From assembly GCA_947501845.1 (NCBI GenBank), contig CANMXP010000016.1, positions 1 to 64,000 on the forward strand: a stretch of 64,000 nucleotides of DNA, written 5' to 3'. This DNA is from an uncultured Flavobacteriaceae bacterium. GTDB taxonomy: Bacteria > Bacteroidota > Bacteroidia > Flavobacteriales > Flavobacteriaceae. Positions 35,587 through 45,141 of the stretch are shown here, piece by piece. The notes beneath the pieces are model-generated. The model was not told the DNA's origin and searched no databases. It was given only the letters and a program-made list of their open reading frames with translations. How positions within the stretch are numbered: position 1 is the first letter of the stretch; every line of letters starts with the position of its first letter. The translations under genes and the position numbers were made by a program.

Positions 35587-36542
35587 TTTGTTATTATAAA
35601 TTCTATGCGCTGTTGATTAATTTTAATGTTTTTAGCTCTCTCAGGAAATACCACCAATTCTGGGACTAAAAGGGATTGATTCCCCATTGCTTTAGTATAA
35701 TCGCAAACAACTTTAAAATCTTTATTTGTAATCGAACTAAAATTGCTCAAACTAACATAATAAGAGACATTTACTTCTCTTGGAAAGTATTTTAATTTCA
35801 TACCTTTTGGAACATTAATAACATTAACTGGGATTTTTAATGTTCCCTCTGTAAATTTTTCCACATTGGCTTTTATAACAACACTGTTTTCAGAGAATTT
35901 TAAATCGGATGTGTTTTCAGGCAATTTTAATTTAGTTGTTTCTTCCAGATTGTATTTTACATCGTTAAAAATAGTTTCTTCAGTTTCTAAAAAGTCAATT
36001 TTAGAAACCAATATATCTGGGCCAATAACAACAATGGAATCTGGATCTGAAACTAATTTATTAGAAACATCATAGCCTGGTACAAAATTAGCCGTGGCAT
36101 TTAATTTAACAGGTACTTTTTTTATCAGGTTAACGCCATATCTAAATGTTAGTCTATCTGGTGAAATATTAAGTAATTCTACTTGTTCATCAAACTGCGT
36201 ATTATTTAAATATGCTTTAGATTTATTCCATAAAAAGACAACCTCTTTTTTATCAACATCATTACTAAAATCTATCTTAATTTTTGGTTTGGAAACATAA
36301 TATTTAAGCCATTTAAATCCATGTGTTTTTAAAGTGATATTTAGTATTAAAGAATCATTTAAAATCACATATTCTTCAGGTACATTTGTCTTTTCAATAC
36401 CAAAAGTCATAGTGTTTGTATATTCCTTTGAAAGCTTAGTAAATATTAAAATTATAAATGCAAACAATAAAAATAAAATAAATACATTTATTCTTTTGTT
36501 TTTGATCGATGTTAGTATTTCAGATTTTAATTTTTTTATCAT
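35583..36542 (-). CDS. YbbR-like domain membrane protein
   Basis: One N-terminal membrane helix (about 19-37) precedes about 280 periplasmic residues built of YbbR-like beta repeats (VPVKLNATANFVPGYDV and DPDSIVVIGPDILVSKI; LKIPVNVINVPKGMKLKYFPREVNVSYYV). In Firmicutes such proteins (CdaR) regulate diadenylate cyclase; in Bacteroidota the partner is unproven. It overlaps the glycosyltransferase gene before it and coaE after it by 4 bases each. Confidence 0.85.
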   Translation of the reverse strand: MIKKLKSEILTSIKNKRINVFILFLLFAFIILIFTKLSKEYTNTMTFGIEKTNVPEEYVILNDSLILNITLKTHGFKWLKYYVSKPKIKIDFSNDVDKKEVVFLWNKSKAYLNNTQFDEQVELLNISPDRLTFRYGVNLIKKVPVKLNATANFVPGYDVSNKLVSDPDSIVVIGPDILVSKIDFLETEETIFNDVKYNLEETTKLKLPENTSDLKFSENSVVIKANVEKFTEGTLKIPVNVINVPKGMKLKYFPREVNVSYYVSLSNFSSITNKDFKVVCDYTKAMGNQSLLVPELVVFPERAKNIKINQQRIEFIITK

Positions 36543-37546
36543 TTCGATTTAAAAAACAATTTGGGAAAATACATTTCTGGCTTTTTATTAAGTATTGAAA
36601 CAACAAATGTTGACTTTAAAAAGCCATAACCATATCCAAAAAACTGAATGCTAATAGCTAGTAAAGAAAGTATGGAAACCACCACACTTTTTGTTGCTAT
36701 TAAAGCTAATATAAATGCTACTACAAAATACAACATATACCCTACCAAGCCCCACTTAAAATTAAAAAAAGTGAGTATTATTGAAATGACCAGCCCTATA
36801 CAAAAGATTGTAGGAAACCAATACGTGATCTTTTTTGTAGATGGATGCCACTTATTTAAAATAGGACGTACCAATCCAAATTTATGGACTTGCTTATAAA
36901 ACTTGCTCCAAGAAATACGGCGTTTATGATAAACAAAAGCTTCGGGGATCAACTTCGTTTTGTAACCTAAATTCCATAATCTTATTGACAAATCGGGATC
37001 TTCTCCAGGATGAATCCTTCCAAACCCTTTGGACGCCATAAAAGCTTTTTTTGAAAGCCCCATGTTAAAGCTTCGTGGTTGAAATGTATCTACACTTTTT
37101 TTATTTCCCCTAATGCCTCCAGTGGTAATAAACGATGTCATTGAAAAGTTAATGGCTTTTTGCAGGCTTGTAAACGAATCATGTGCCGCATCAGGTCCAC
37201 CAAAACAGTCCACATATTGTTTTTCCAAGCTTTTTTCAACTTCTATTAAATAGTTTTTTGGTAATATACAATCGGAATCTAAGATGATAAAATAATTTCC
37301 TTTTGCATTTTGCATACCAAAATTTCTTGAATCACCTGGTCCTGAGTTTTCTTTGAAGAAATAGGATATATCTAATTTTCCCCTATAGGTATCAACAACC
37401 TTTTCAGAGGATATTGTTGAACCGTCTTCTACGATAACAATTTCAAAAGGCGTGTTTCCTTGTAAGGCTTCAAAACTTTGTAAAAGTTCTTCTATTTCGT
37501 CAGGGCGATTGTAAACAGGGATGATAAAAGAAAACTGTAATTGCAT
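36539..37546 (-). CDS. GT2 glycosyltransferase, membrane-bound
   Basis: A family 2 transferase: FSFIIPVYNRPDEIEELLQSFEAL, FEIVIVEDGSTI, the metal-site LDSDCILPKNYL near residue 95, and GEDPDLSIRLWNLGYKTKLIPEAFVYHKRR. The C-terminal 100 residues include three or four membrane helices (about 240-330). It is the first gene of a three-gene operon (glycosyltransferase, YbbR-like, coaE) joined by 4-base overlaps. Acceptor unknown. Confidence 0.9.
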   Translation of the reverse strand: MQLQFSFIIPVYNRPDEIEELLQSFEALQGNTPFEIVIVEDGSTISSEKVVDTYRGKLDISYFFKENSGPGDSRNFGMQNAKGNYFIILDSDCILPKNYLIEVEKSLEKQYVDCFGGPDAAHDSFTSLQKAINFSMTSFITTGGIRGNKKSVDTFQPRSFNMGLSKKAFMASKGFGRIHPGEDPDLSIRLWNLGYKTKLIPEAFVYHKRRISWSKFYKQVHKFGLVRPILNKWHPSTKKITYWFPTIFCIGLVISIILTFFNFKWGLVGYMLYFVVAFILALIATKSVVVSILSLLAISIQFFGYGYGFLKSTFVVSILNKKPEMYFPKLFFKSK

Positions 37547-37564
37547 AAAACAAATGTAACAAAA

Positions 37565-37588
37565 AAGCCACCGTTTTATAGGTGGCTT
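37565..37588 (-). terminator. Intrinsic terminator after fabI
   Basis: Perfect 8-base arms (37565-37572 and 37581-37588) around an 8-base loop, followed on the minus strand by a T run. It separates fabI from the glycosyltransferase operon. Confidence 0.85.
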
Positions 37589-37610
37589 GTTTTCAATATT
37601 TAAAATATTT

Positions 37611-38429
37611 TTAGTCTTCTTTCATAAAAGTATCCATAACTGCATCACTAACTCCCATGTTATTAAAACCGCCATCATTGTAGAGGTTTTGAAGTGTTAC
37701 ACGCTTTGTTAAATCGCTGAACAAGGAAACTGTATAGTTCGCACAGTCTAACGCCGTTGCATTACCTAACGGGGACATCTTATCGGCATAAGCTATAAAC
37801 CCATCAAAACCTTTAACCCCACTACCTGCTGTTGTTGGTGTAGGTGATTGAGAAATGGTGTTGACACGTACGTTTTTATCACGTCCGAAGAAATACCCAA
37901 AACTACGGGCAATACTCTCTAAATAAGCTTTATTATCAGCCATATCGTTATAATCTGGAAAAACACGTTGCGCTGCCATATAAGTTAACGCGACTATACT
38001 TCCCCATTCATTCATAGCATCTGCTTTATAAAGTGTTTGCATGACTTTATGGAAAGACATCGCAGAAACATCGGTGCCTTTTTGTGTCCAAGCATAATTC
38101 TGGTCTGTATAATGCTTTCCTTTTCTAACGTTTATAGACATACCTATTGAATGCAGTACAAAATCTATTTTACCTCCTAGAATTTCCATAGATCTTTCAA
38201 CCAAGTTCTGTAAATCTTCTTCAGAAGTTGCATCGGCTGGAATAATCTGAGATCCTGTTTTTTCGGCTAACTCATTTATTTGCCCCATACGCATGGCAAC
38301 TGGTGCATTTGTCAGTACAAAGGTTCCACCTTCTTCATGCACACGTTCTGCAGTTTTCCAAGCAATTGAATTAGAATCTAATGCTCCAAAAATGATTCCT
38401 TTTTTCCCTTTTAATAAATTGTATGACAT
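37611..38429 (-). CDS. fabI: Enoyl-ACP reductase FabI
   Basis: FabI reduces enoyl-ACP with NADH in the last step of fatty acid elongation. The 272-residue SDR shows LKGKKGIIFGALDSNSIAWKTAERVHEEG for cofactor binding, VLHSIGMSINVRKG, and the catalytic Tyr-x6-Lys in DYNDMADNKAYLESIARSFGYFFG. The C-terminal SDLTKRVTLQNLYNDGGFNNMGVS is typical. A -7-like box TATCTTTG lies 50 bases upstream, so it may be transcribed separately from recN. Confidence 0.96.
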   Translation of the reverse strand: MSYNLLKGKKGIIFGALDSNSIAWKTAERVHEEGGTFVLTNAPVAMRMGQINELAEKTGSQIIPADATSEEDLQNLVERSMEILGGKIDFVLHSIGMSINVRKGKHYTDQNYAWTQKGTDVSAMSFHKVMQTLYKADAMNEWGSIVALTYMAAQRVFPDYNDMADNKAYLESIARSFGYFFGRDKNVRVNTISQSPTPTTAGSGVKGFDGFIAYADKMSPLGNATALDCANYTVSLFSDLTKRVTLQNLYNDGGFNNMGVSDAVMDTFMKED

Positions 38430-38478
38430 ACCTTTTGGTTTATATGTTTTTTAGTTATTCTATTTTTTTATCAGCGCA

Positions 38479-38486
38479 CAAAGATA
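38479..38486 (-). promoter_or_regulatory. Candidate -7 promoter box of fabI
   Basis: On the minus strand this reads TATCTTTG, matching TAnnTTTG, between recN and fabI. The nearest TTG upstream is only 13 bases away, shorter than the usual spacer, so support is partial. Confidence 0.4.
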
Positions 38487-38490
38487 CTAA

Positions 38491-40143
38491 TTAATTAAGC
38501 AATTCTTTAGCATGTGCAATGGCAGAAGAAGACATTTCTACACCGCCTAGCATTTGAGCAATTTCTACAATTCGTTCATCATGATTCAGCTTCACAAGAT
38601 TAGTTTGAGTAATATTATCAACATCTTCTTTATAAACTTTAAAATGCGAATGCCCTTTTGCTGCTATTTGCGGTAGGTGTGTAATTGAAAACACTTGCAT
38701 TGTTTTGCTCATCTGCAGCATAATATCTCCCATTTTGTTTGATATTTCCCCAGAAACACCTGTATCTATCTCATCGAACATGATCGTAGGTAACTTTATA
38801 TATTTTGACAAAACCGACTTTATTGCCAGCATAATTCTCGACAGCTCACCACCTGAAGCTGCTTTTTTAAGTTCATTAAAATGACCTCCTTTGTTTGCCG
38901 AAAACAGAAATGATAATTCGTCTTTCCCATTAGCAAAAAAAGTATTGCTATAAGTCGTTTCAATTTTAAATTGCGCATTCGGCATTCCCAAACTAAATAA
39001 AATACTTTCTAATTGTTCTTTTAACTTCGGAATGATTTCAGTTCTTTTTTTATGAATGGTTTTAGAAATAGCATTTAATTGAGTGGTTTTAGAATCAATT
39101 TCTAATTGCTTTTTCTGAATGGTATCATCTAAGTTTTCTGTTACCGAAACTTTTTCTTCAAGAGCTTCCCTTATTTTGATTAATTCTGAAACATTGTCAG
39201 CTACGTGTTTTTGCATCAAATTATGTAGCATCTTTAATTTAGAATCTACCGTTTCCAACCTATTGGGATCCACTTCCAGATGTTCTTGAAAAGTATTAAC
39301 TTCACTAAATACATCATCCATGTCTATTAAACTGCTGTTAATCCTATTAAACAAGTCTTCATACTTCGACGAAAATCCAGACAGTTTTTGAAAAGTGTTC
39401 TTTAATGCTGTTAATGTTGATAAAGCACCTACTTCTTCTTCACTTAATAATTGGTGTGCCTCATCTAACTTTTCTTTTATGCCTTCAATGTTATTTAAGG
39501 TTTCATATTCTTCTTCTAAAGTTTCTAATTCACCATCAATTAATTTGGCCTCAACTAATTCATTTAATAAAAACGAATTATAATCATGTTCTTTAATCGC
39601 TTCGGCTTGAAAAGCCAAAAGTTCTTTTAATTCTTTTTGAAGTGTTTTATACGTTTTTAATTCGTCTTTATAATTCTGTAAAACATCATCGTGTTTTGCA
39701 ATGGCATCAATAACTTGAAATTGGAATTCATTGCTAGTAAGCTCGAGTGTTTGGTGCTGTGAATGAATATCTATTAAACGCTCCCCTAACAGTTGTAAAC
39801 TACTTAAGTTAACAGGTGAATCGTTTACAAATGCTCTTGACTTTCCAGATGGTAATATCTCTCTACGAATAATGGTCTGCTGTTCATAATCGAAATCTTC
39901 CGATTTAAAAAGTGATTTTAAATGATAATCCGAAATATCAAAAACTGCTTCAATAATACATTTTTGAGCAGTATCCTTTAAGCTATTCAAATCGGCACGT
40001 TTTCCTAGAATTAAAGATAGGCCTCCTAGAAGTATCGATTTACCTGCACCTGTTTCTCCAGTAATTATAGATAAGCCATCATTAAAGTTAACATGTAGCG
40101 TATCTATTAAGGCGTAATTTTTTATTGAAAGTGATGTTAACAA
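38491..40143 (-). CDS. recN: DNA repair protein RecN
   Basis: RecN is an SMC-like ATPase acting in double-strand break repair. Walker A GETGAGKSI at 31-39, a long coiled-coil middle (about 160-370), signature AASGGELSRIMLAIKSVL and Walker B LPTIMFDEIDTGVSGEIS are all present. The 550 residues match the family. It follows porD by 64 bases in the bamD-rpoZ-coaBC-porD-recN series. Confidence 0.97.
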   Translation of the reverse strand: MLTSLSIKNYALIDTLHVNFNDGLSIITGETGAGKSILLGGLSLILGKRADLNSLKDTAQKCIIEAVFDISDYHLKSLFKSEDFDYEQQTIIRREILPSGKSRAFVNDSPVNLSSLQLLGERLIDIHSQHQTLELTSNEFQFQVIDAIAKHDDVLQNYKDELKTYKTLQKELKELLAFQAEAIKEHDYNSFLLNELVEAKLIDGELETLEEEYETLNNIEGIKEKLDEAHQLLSEEEVGALSTLTALKNTFQKLSGFSSKYEDLFNRINSSLIDMDDVFSEVNTFQEHLEVDPNRLETVDSKLKMLHNLMQKHVADNVSELIKIREALEEKVSVTENLDDTIQKKQLEIDSKTTQLNAISKTIHKKRTEIIPKLKEQLESILFSLGMPNAQFKIETTYSNTFFANGKDELSFLFSANKGGHFNELKKAASGGELSRIMLAIKSVLSKYIKLPTIMFDEIDTGVSGEISNKMGDIMLQMSKTMQVFSITHLPQIAAKGHSHFKVYKEDVDNITQTNLVKLNHDERIVEIAQMLGGVEMSSSAIAHAKELLN

Positions 40144-40207
40144 TGCTGTCTTTAGTATTTAATTTCTGAAAATAAATATAAGGAATGCGTTTTAAATATA
40201 GTATAAC

Positions 40208-41095
40208 TTAAAACTTAATCTTTTGCCATTTGCTATTATGCATTGGCGCTATTTTTTGAAGTGTTTCTTTAACACTGGCTATATTTACATTAGGACCATC
40301 ACTAAAAATCTGTTCAATCTCATCTGCCTTGGCATCAAAAAAGGTACGTAGTATAAAAGAGTTAGGTCTACGCCTATTCATGGCCTGAAATGATTTTAGA
40401 GAAGTAACAACTTTTTCTTTACCTTCTTTTGTTTTTTCACTCATGACATCTAAACCTTCTCTATGGTATGTATATAAAACTTCCCTAAACTCTTTAAAAG
40501 TCTGGGATAGCACATTATCTATAAGTGCAAACCTACTTTGTAAACCATCTTCTAATTTCCATCCCTTAAAATTACCTTGTTGCGAATAGCTTGTAATAAT
40601 CTGTGCTTGCTTATAATATGCATCGCCTCCCTTCTTAGAAAAAGAATCGGCATCTAATGCTAAAATCATATAAATATGATAAGCCAATACTGATATTAAA
40701 TTAGATTCAAATTGATTCGGGTTGAAAATTAAGTTTTGAAATTCCAAATATCTAAAATTAAAATCCTTATCATTAAAATTATAGATTGGTGTGCTAAACG
40801 ACGAACCAAAAACTGGTCTTGATGACTGCACTTGAATGGATGCTTGAAATGCTTCTCCACTATAATCCGTAACATTTATAATCATGCTACAGTCTATACG
40901 CTCTTGTGCTTTAAATGTTTTATCTGTCCATTTGGTATTATTAACAAACTCGTTTAGTTGTTTTTCCAAGGTTTTAAAAATCGGAAAATTTTCGTTACCT
41001 GTTTGTTGCGCGTTAACCACAAGATTACAGTTTAGTTCTTGCGAAAACCCCTTAATTCCCAGACAAAAAATTAAAACAACTAGAATATTACGCAT
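40208..41095 (-). CDS. porD: DUF4835 protein, T9SS-associated PorD-like
   Basis: A 295-residue exported protein with signal peptide (1-18, ending GFSQE). The sequence LNCNLVVNAQQTGNENFPIFKTLEKQLNEFVNNTKWTDKTFKAQERIDCSMIINVTDY, YHIYMILALDADSFSKKGGDAYYKQAQII and RRRPNSFILRTFFDAKADEI is the DUF4835 family, also called PorD because the P. gingivalis member is linked to type IX secretion. Its mechanism is not known to me. The start overlaps the end of coaBC by 8 bases. A T9SS-sorted protein is encoded in the window at 54.5-56.9 kb. Confidence 0.88.
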   Translation of the reverse strand: MRNILVVLIFCLGIKGFSQELNCNLVVNAQQTGNENFPIFKTLEKQLNEFVNNTKWTDKTFKAQERIDCSMIINVTDYSGEAFQASIQVQSSRPVFGSSFSTPIYNFNDKDFNFRYLEFQNLIFNPNQFESNLISVLAYHIYMILALDADSFSKKGGDAYYKQAQIITSYSQQGNFKGWKLEDGLQSRFALIDNVLSQTFKEFREVLYTYHREGLDVMSEKTKEGKEKVVTSLKSFQAMNRRRPNSFILRTFFDAKADEIEQIFSDGPNVNIASVKETLQKIAPMHNSKWQKIKF

Positions 41096-42299
41096 GTGTT
41101 TGTTCTATAATTTTATTTAATAAATCTTTAGCGACCTCTGCTTTAGATTTTAATTGAAATTCTGTGATAGTCTCTTTATCATCAATAAAAGTGACTTTAT
41201 TAGTATCCCCCTTAAAACCAGCTCCTTTATCCTTTAACGAATTTAAAACAATTAAATTTAAATTCTTTCTTTTTAATTTTCCTTTTGCATTTTCAAGCTC
41301 GTTATTGGTTTCTAATGCAAAGCCAACCAAATATTGATTTTTTTTAATTTCACCTAAAGAAGCTAAAATATCTTTTGTTTTTTCTAACTCTAAAGTTAAC
41401 GTTGGTTCTTTCTTTTTTATTTTTTGAGAAGCAACTTCTTTTGGTTTAAAATCTGCTACTGCTGCCGAAAGTATAGCTACATCTACATTTTTAAAGTATA
41501 AATGTACAGATTCGTACATATCTTGTGCACTAGTAACAGGAACAACCTGTATTAAAGCATGTGATATTTTTTGATGCGTCGGACCCGTAACTAAAACAAC
41601 CTCAGCTCCTAAATTTGCTGCTGCTTTAGCTATTTCAAATCCCATTTTACCACTGGAATGATTTCCTATAAAACGTACTGGATCAATAGCTTCGTATGTT
41701 GGTCCCGCCGTTATAAGTACTTTTTTTCCTTTTAAGGGCAGTTTATCTAAAATATCATTTTCGACAAAAGTTAAGATATCTTCAGGCTCTGCCATTCTCC
41801 CCTCTCCTACCAAACCACTTGCTAGTTCACCACTAGTAGCTGGAATCATAATATTTCCAAAATCTTTTAAGGTATTGAAAGAATGCACCGTACTTGGGTG
41901 CTTATACATATCTAAATCCATAGCTGGTGCAAAATACACAGGGCATTTTGCTGACAAATATGTGGCCAGTAACAAGTTATCGCTAGAACCATTTGCCATT
42001 TTAGAAAGTGTATTAGCTGTTGCTGGGGCAATAACAAAAACATCGGCCCAGAGACCTAAGTCTACATGATTATTCCATACAGCATTATCATCTTCTTCGT
42101 TTGTAAAAGATGAATGTACAGGATGTTTTGAAAGTGTAGATAAGGTTAAAGGGGTAATAAAATCTTTAGAGGCTGGCGTCATAACTACTTTTACGTTAGC
42201 GCCTGCCTTTATAAATAACCTTACTAATGAAGCAGTTTTATAAGCGGCAATACCAGCACTGATGCCTAAAAGTATATTTTTGCCGCTTAGTATTGACAT
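41088..42299 (-). CDS. coaBC: Bifunctional phosphopantothenoylcysteine decarboxylase/synthetase CoaBC
   Basis: The fused CoaC (about 1-185) and CoaB (186-403) enzymes make 4'-phosphopantetheine for coenzyme A. Flavin-site GISAGIAAYK (12-21) and the active His78 in NNHVDLGLWADVF are present, and CoaB shows AGPTYEAIDPVRFIGNHSSGKMGFEIAKAA. Two CoaC positions differ from E. coli: the PAMNxxM Asn is Asp128 (PAMDLDM) and the catalytic Cys of the flap is Ser161 (ASGLVGEGRM). This may be a Bacteroidota trait. It is co-transcribed with rpoZ (8-base gap) and porD. Confidence 0.95.
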   Translation of the reverse strand: MSILSGKNILLGISAGIAAYKTASLVRLFIKAGANVKVVMTPASKDFITPLTLSTLSKHPVHSSFTNEEDDNAVWNNHVDLGLWADVFVIAPATANTLSKMANGSSDNLLLATYLSAKCPVYFAPAMDLDMYKHPSTVHSFNTLKDFGNIMIPATSGELASGLVGEGRMAEPEDILTFVENDILDKLPLKGKKVLITAGPTYEAIDPVRFIGNHSSGKMGFEIAKAAANLGAEVVLVTGPTHQKISHALIQVVPVTSAQDMYESVHLYFKNVDVAILSAAVADFKPKEVASQKIKKKEPTLTLELEKTKDILASLGEIKKNQYLVGFALETNNELENAKGKLKRKNLNLIVLNSLKDKGAGFKGDTNKVTFIDDKETITEFQLKSKAEVAKDLLNKIIEQTHA

Positions 42300-42307
42300 T
42301 TTAAAAA

Positions 42308-42643
42308 TTATTCCTGAGAATCGTCCTCAGTATTTCTAAAATAAATTTTATCGGTTAACCATTCTTGAACAGCTAACGCATGAGGCTTTGGCAATTTTTC
42401 GTAAAATTTAGAAACCTCAATTTGCTCTTTATTTTCAAAGATTTCTTCAAGACTATCATTATAAGTAGCAAATTCATCTAACTTATCAATAAGTTCCTTT
42501 TTAATCTCTGTGTTAATTTGCTCTGCACGTCTTGCGATTATAGAAATTGACTCGTAGATGTTTTCTGTAGGCTCGTCAATTTGATTTCTATCGTATGTTA
42601 CAGTATTAACTGGAGCATTGGTTTTTTTTAAATCCATTGTCAT
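42308..42643 (-). CDS. rpoZ: RNA polymerase omega subunit (Bacteroidota type)
   Basis: A 111-residue protein with NIYESISIIARRAEQINTEIKKELIDKLDEFATYNDSLEEIFENKEQIEVSKFYEKLPKPHALAVQEWL, the form annotated as omega in Bacteroidota. The ARRAxQIN core is that of RpoZ, which stabilises the RNA polymerase beta-prime subunit. Located 6 bases after bamD and 8 before coaBC, in keeping with its usual position in this phylum. Confidence 0.92.
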   Translation of the reverse strand: MTMDLKKTNAPVNTVTYDRNQIDEPTENIYESISIIARRAEQINTEIKKELIDKLDEFATYNDSLEEIFENKEQIEVSKFYEKLPKPHALAVQEWLTDKIYFRNTEDDSQE

Positions 42644-42649
42644 TGTTAT

Positions 42650-43477
42650 TTAACTTTTAGTGCTATAATTTTTTAATTCTTCATCTAAGGTTGTTGCCAT
42701 ACCATCTGCATCTTCTATAAATTTTGAGTTTGCATATAGTTTTTTAAATGAAGCATAATATTCTTTTGCTGTTTTAAGGCGATTCTTTTTTAAAGGCACT
42801 ATGCCGTCAATTGTCTTTTTATATTCTCTACTATTAATCGCTAATTTGTAAGCAGAATCTAATCTATAAAATAAGGCTTCTTCACGTAATGTAGATCCAG
42901 GAAAATCGAAAACGAAATTATCGAACGATTTAATAGATGCTGGAAAATCTGATATGTGATTGTATTGCTTTGCAATACTAAAAGCTTTCTTTTCTAGTTT
43001 AAAATCCAGTTCTTTAACTAATTTATTTGCCTCAGAAAGGTGTTCGGATTCTGGGAATAAATTTATAAACTCCTGAAGTTTTTCTATGGCTTCTTTTGTT
43101 TCCGTCTGGTCTTTAGTATAAATAGGAGATAGCATATAATAACTCTTTGCACTTAAAAAAGAAGCTTCTTCCAGCTTTTCACTTTTTGGGTAGCTGGTTG
43201 CAAAACGCTCAAATTGATAGCCCGAAATATAGTAGTCTTTCATTTTATAAAATGAATTAGAATACAAATACATTAGTTTTTCGGCTTGAGGTTTTCCCCT
43301 ATAATTAGGTACAATTTGAGCAAAAAGTCTATTAGCCTTAGAAAACTTACCTTCATTATAAAGCGTTTCCCCCATTTTGAACTTATCAGCGATACTTTCA
43401 GATTTTAAGACCTTTTGATATTCACTACAACTGTTAAAAACAGCAAAAATTATTAATATGTAAAAAAGCTTTTTCAT
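42650..43477 (-). CDS. bamD: Outer membrane assembly lipoprotein BamD
   Basis: A lipoprotein (lipobox VFNSCSEYQ, Cys17) with tetratricopeptide-like repeats over 275 residues: MGETLYNEGKFSKANRLFAQIVPNYRGKPQAEKLMYLYSNSFYKMKDYYISGYQFERFATSYPKSEKLEEA. BamD is the essential partner of BamA in beta-barrel insertion. It is the first gene of a minus-strand series with rpoZ, coaBC, porD and recN. A TAATTTTG box lies about 110 bases upstream. Confidence 0.94.
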   Translation of the reverse strand: MKKLFYILIIFAVFNSCSEYQKVLKSESIADKFKMGETLYNEGKFSKANRLFAQIVPNYRGKPQAEKLMYLYSNSFYKMKDYYISGYQFERFATSYPKSEKLEEASFLSAKSYYMLSPIYTKDQTETKEAIEKLQEFINLFPESEHLSEANKLVKELDFKLEKKAFSIAKQYNHISDFPASIKSFDNFVFDFPGSTLREEALFYRLDSAYKLAINSREYKKTIDGIVPLKKNRLKTAKEYYASFKKLYANSKFIEDADGMATTLDEELKNYSTKS

Positions 43478-43585
43478 TTGTTATTTTTCACTATTTAAAA
43501 GATTCTTATGAAATTCTGTACTGAAATACCTCAAACATTATTAGCATTTTAGCCATGCTTATTCCATAGATTTTTAAACAGAATG

Positions 43586-43593
43586 CAAAATTA
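43586..43593 (-). promoter_or_regulatory. Candidate -7 promoter box of bamD
   Basis: On the minus strand this reads TAATTTTG (TAnnTTTG), about 110 bases before the bamD start. No -33 TTG at standard spacing was recognised. Confidence 0.35.
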
Positions 43594-43642
43594 AGTTATT
43601 AATATGGATTTTAAAAATATTATTTCAAGGCTAAAATAATTG

Positions 43643-43670
43643 CTTAAACTCAGTAATCATAAGGTTTAAG
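43643..43670 (-). terminator. Weak hairpin after dapA
   Basis: Seven-base perfect arms (43643-43649 and 43664-43670) with a 14-base loop; the minus-strand 3' side is only moderately T-rich. It may end the DUF6913-dapA transcript. Confidence 0.35.
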
Positions 43671-43685
43671 TATTATTTAACAGTC

Positions 43686-44564
43686 CTAAAACTCATTTAC
43701 AAAAGCTCTTATCTTTTCTTTTAACTCGTTAGATGCTGGTACTAGTGGTAATCTTACACTATCCTGACATAAATTTAATGCTTCGAAAACTGCCTTTATT
43801 CCTGCAGGATTATTTTCTTCAAAAATATAACTAATAATGTCCATTAATTTAAAATGATACTTATAAGCTGCTTTAGTTTCACCTTTTAAACCTAACCGTA
43901 TCATCTCCGAAAATGCTTTAGGATATGCTTGCCCTATAACAGAAATAACACCTGCTCCACCTGCTAAAACAACGCCTAAAGCCAAATCATCATCACCCGA
44001 AATAATTAAAAAATCTTCTGGTTTATTCTTTAATAACTCTAAATATTGAGATACATTGTTTCCAGCTTCTTTTATGCCTATAATATTTTCAAAATCTCTG
44101 GCTAATCGTAAGGTCGTTTCTGTTTCGACATTCTTAGATGTTCTTCCAGGGACATTATACAAAATAATGTCTACTGGTGATGCTTCAGAAATAGCCTTGA
44201 AATGCTGATAAATACCTTCTTGAGTTGGTTTAGTATAATATGGAGATACAGATAAGATTGCATCTATACTATTTAAATCTGTCGTTTTTATTTCCTCAAT
44301 AACTGCAGCAGTATTATTTCCACCAATTCCCAGAACCATAGGTAAACGCCCATTATTGGCATTAGAAATAGTTGCTATTACCTCTTTTTTCTCTTGTTTG
44401 GTAAGTGTTACGCTTTCTGCTGTTGTACCACAAATTACGAGGTAGTCGGTACCGTTGTCAATATTGAAGTTTACAATATTGGCTAAAGCATCATGGTCTA
44501 CACTCAAATCTGATTTAAAGGGTGTAACCAAAGCAACTCCGGTTCCTAAAAACTTACTGTTCAT
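43686..44564 (-). CDS. dapA: 4-hydroxy-tetrahydrodipicolinate synthase DapA
   Basis: DapA condenses pyruvate and aspartate semialdehyde in lysine and diaminopimelate synthesis. The 292-residue TIM barrel shows [32 protein letters not shown] (catalytic Tyr) and the Schiff-base Lys in [10 protein letters not shown]. It starts 1 base after the end of the DUF6913 gene. Confidence 0.97.
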   Translation of the reverse strand: MNSKFLGTGVALVTPFKSDLSVDHDALANIVNFNIDNGTDYLVICGTTAESVTLTKQEKKEVIATISNANNGRLPMVLGIGGNNTAAVIEEIKTTDLNSIDAILSVSPYYTKPTQEGIYQHFKAISEASPVDIILYNVPGRTSKNVETETTLRLARDFENIIGIKEAGNNVSQYLELLKNKPEDFLIISGDDDLALGVVLAGGAGVISVIGQAYPKAFSEMIRLGLKGETKAAYKYHFKLMDIISYIFEENNPAGIKAVFEALNLCQDSVRLPLVPASNELKEKIRAFVNEF

Positions 44565-44565
44565 T

Positions 44566-45084
44566 CTAAATTTTATTTAATATGGTTAGATATTTAATTG
44601 TCTCTTCTTTAAATATGTTAAATTCTTTTAGCTTGGTTTTAATAATTAGATCATTCATACGCTCATCACTATTCGCTATTCCAATTTTTAGCTGTGCTAT
44701 AGACTTTGCAGTAATCATCTTTAACTCTAAAACGTCTTCGGTATAGTAACTAATTAAAGCATCGTATTTAGTATCTAAAAATGTCTGTAATTCTACATTT
44801 TTCACGGTGCCATTCCAACCAAAATCCTTAGGACTAAAACAAACATCCCAAGAAGTCAGGGTACTTTTATCATTTTCAGAAAAAGCAATGATCTTTAGCT
44901 TATTATCGCGAATTTTTAAAAAAGTCGCAAATTTTCTAAATAAGTCAAAGTCATCAATTTCATCAATATTCAAGATAACACCTAGACTTTCAATCTTCTT
45001 ATCAGTAACATTTAGTTGTCTTTCTGATAACAATTTGTTCAAGTGCTTTTTATTGGAATTTTCTTTAAAACCCTTTAAAATCAT
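44566..45084 (-). CDS. DUF6913 family protein
   Basis: A 172-residue cytoplasmic protein with [77 protein letters not shown] and [24 protein letters not shown], matching the flavobacterial family DUF6913. No catalytic motif is evident. It is translationally adjacent to dapA. A -7-like TACCTTTG precedes it. Confidence 0.85.
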   Translation of the reverse strand: MILKGFKENSNKKHLNKLLSERQLNVTDKKIESLGVILNIDEIDDFDLFRKFATFLKIRDNKLKIIAFSENDKSTLTSWDVCFSPKDFGWNGTVKNVELQTFLDTKYDALISYYTEDVLELKMITAKSIAQLKIGIANSDERMNDLIIKTKLKEFNIFKEETIKYLTILNKI

Positions 45085-45102
45085 TTATCTTTATACTTTG
45101 CG

Positions 45103-45110
45103 CAAAGGTA
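45103..45110 (-). promoter_or_regulatory. Candidate -7 promoter box of the DUF6913-dapA unit
   Basis: On the minus strand this reads TACCTTTG (TAnnTTTG), 19 bases before the DUF6913 start, inside the short gap to the divergent nucleotidase genes. The nearest TTG is 13 bases upstream, short of the usual spacing. Confidence 0.4.
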
Positions 45111-45141
45111 GCAAAAGTACATTCAAAATATCTGTTTATAT

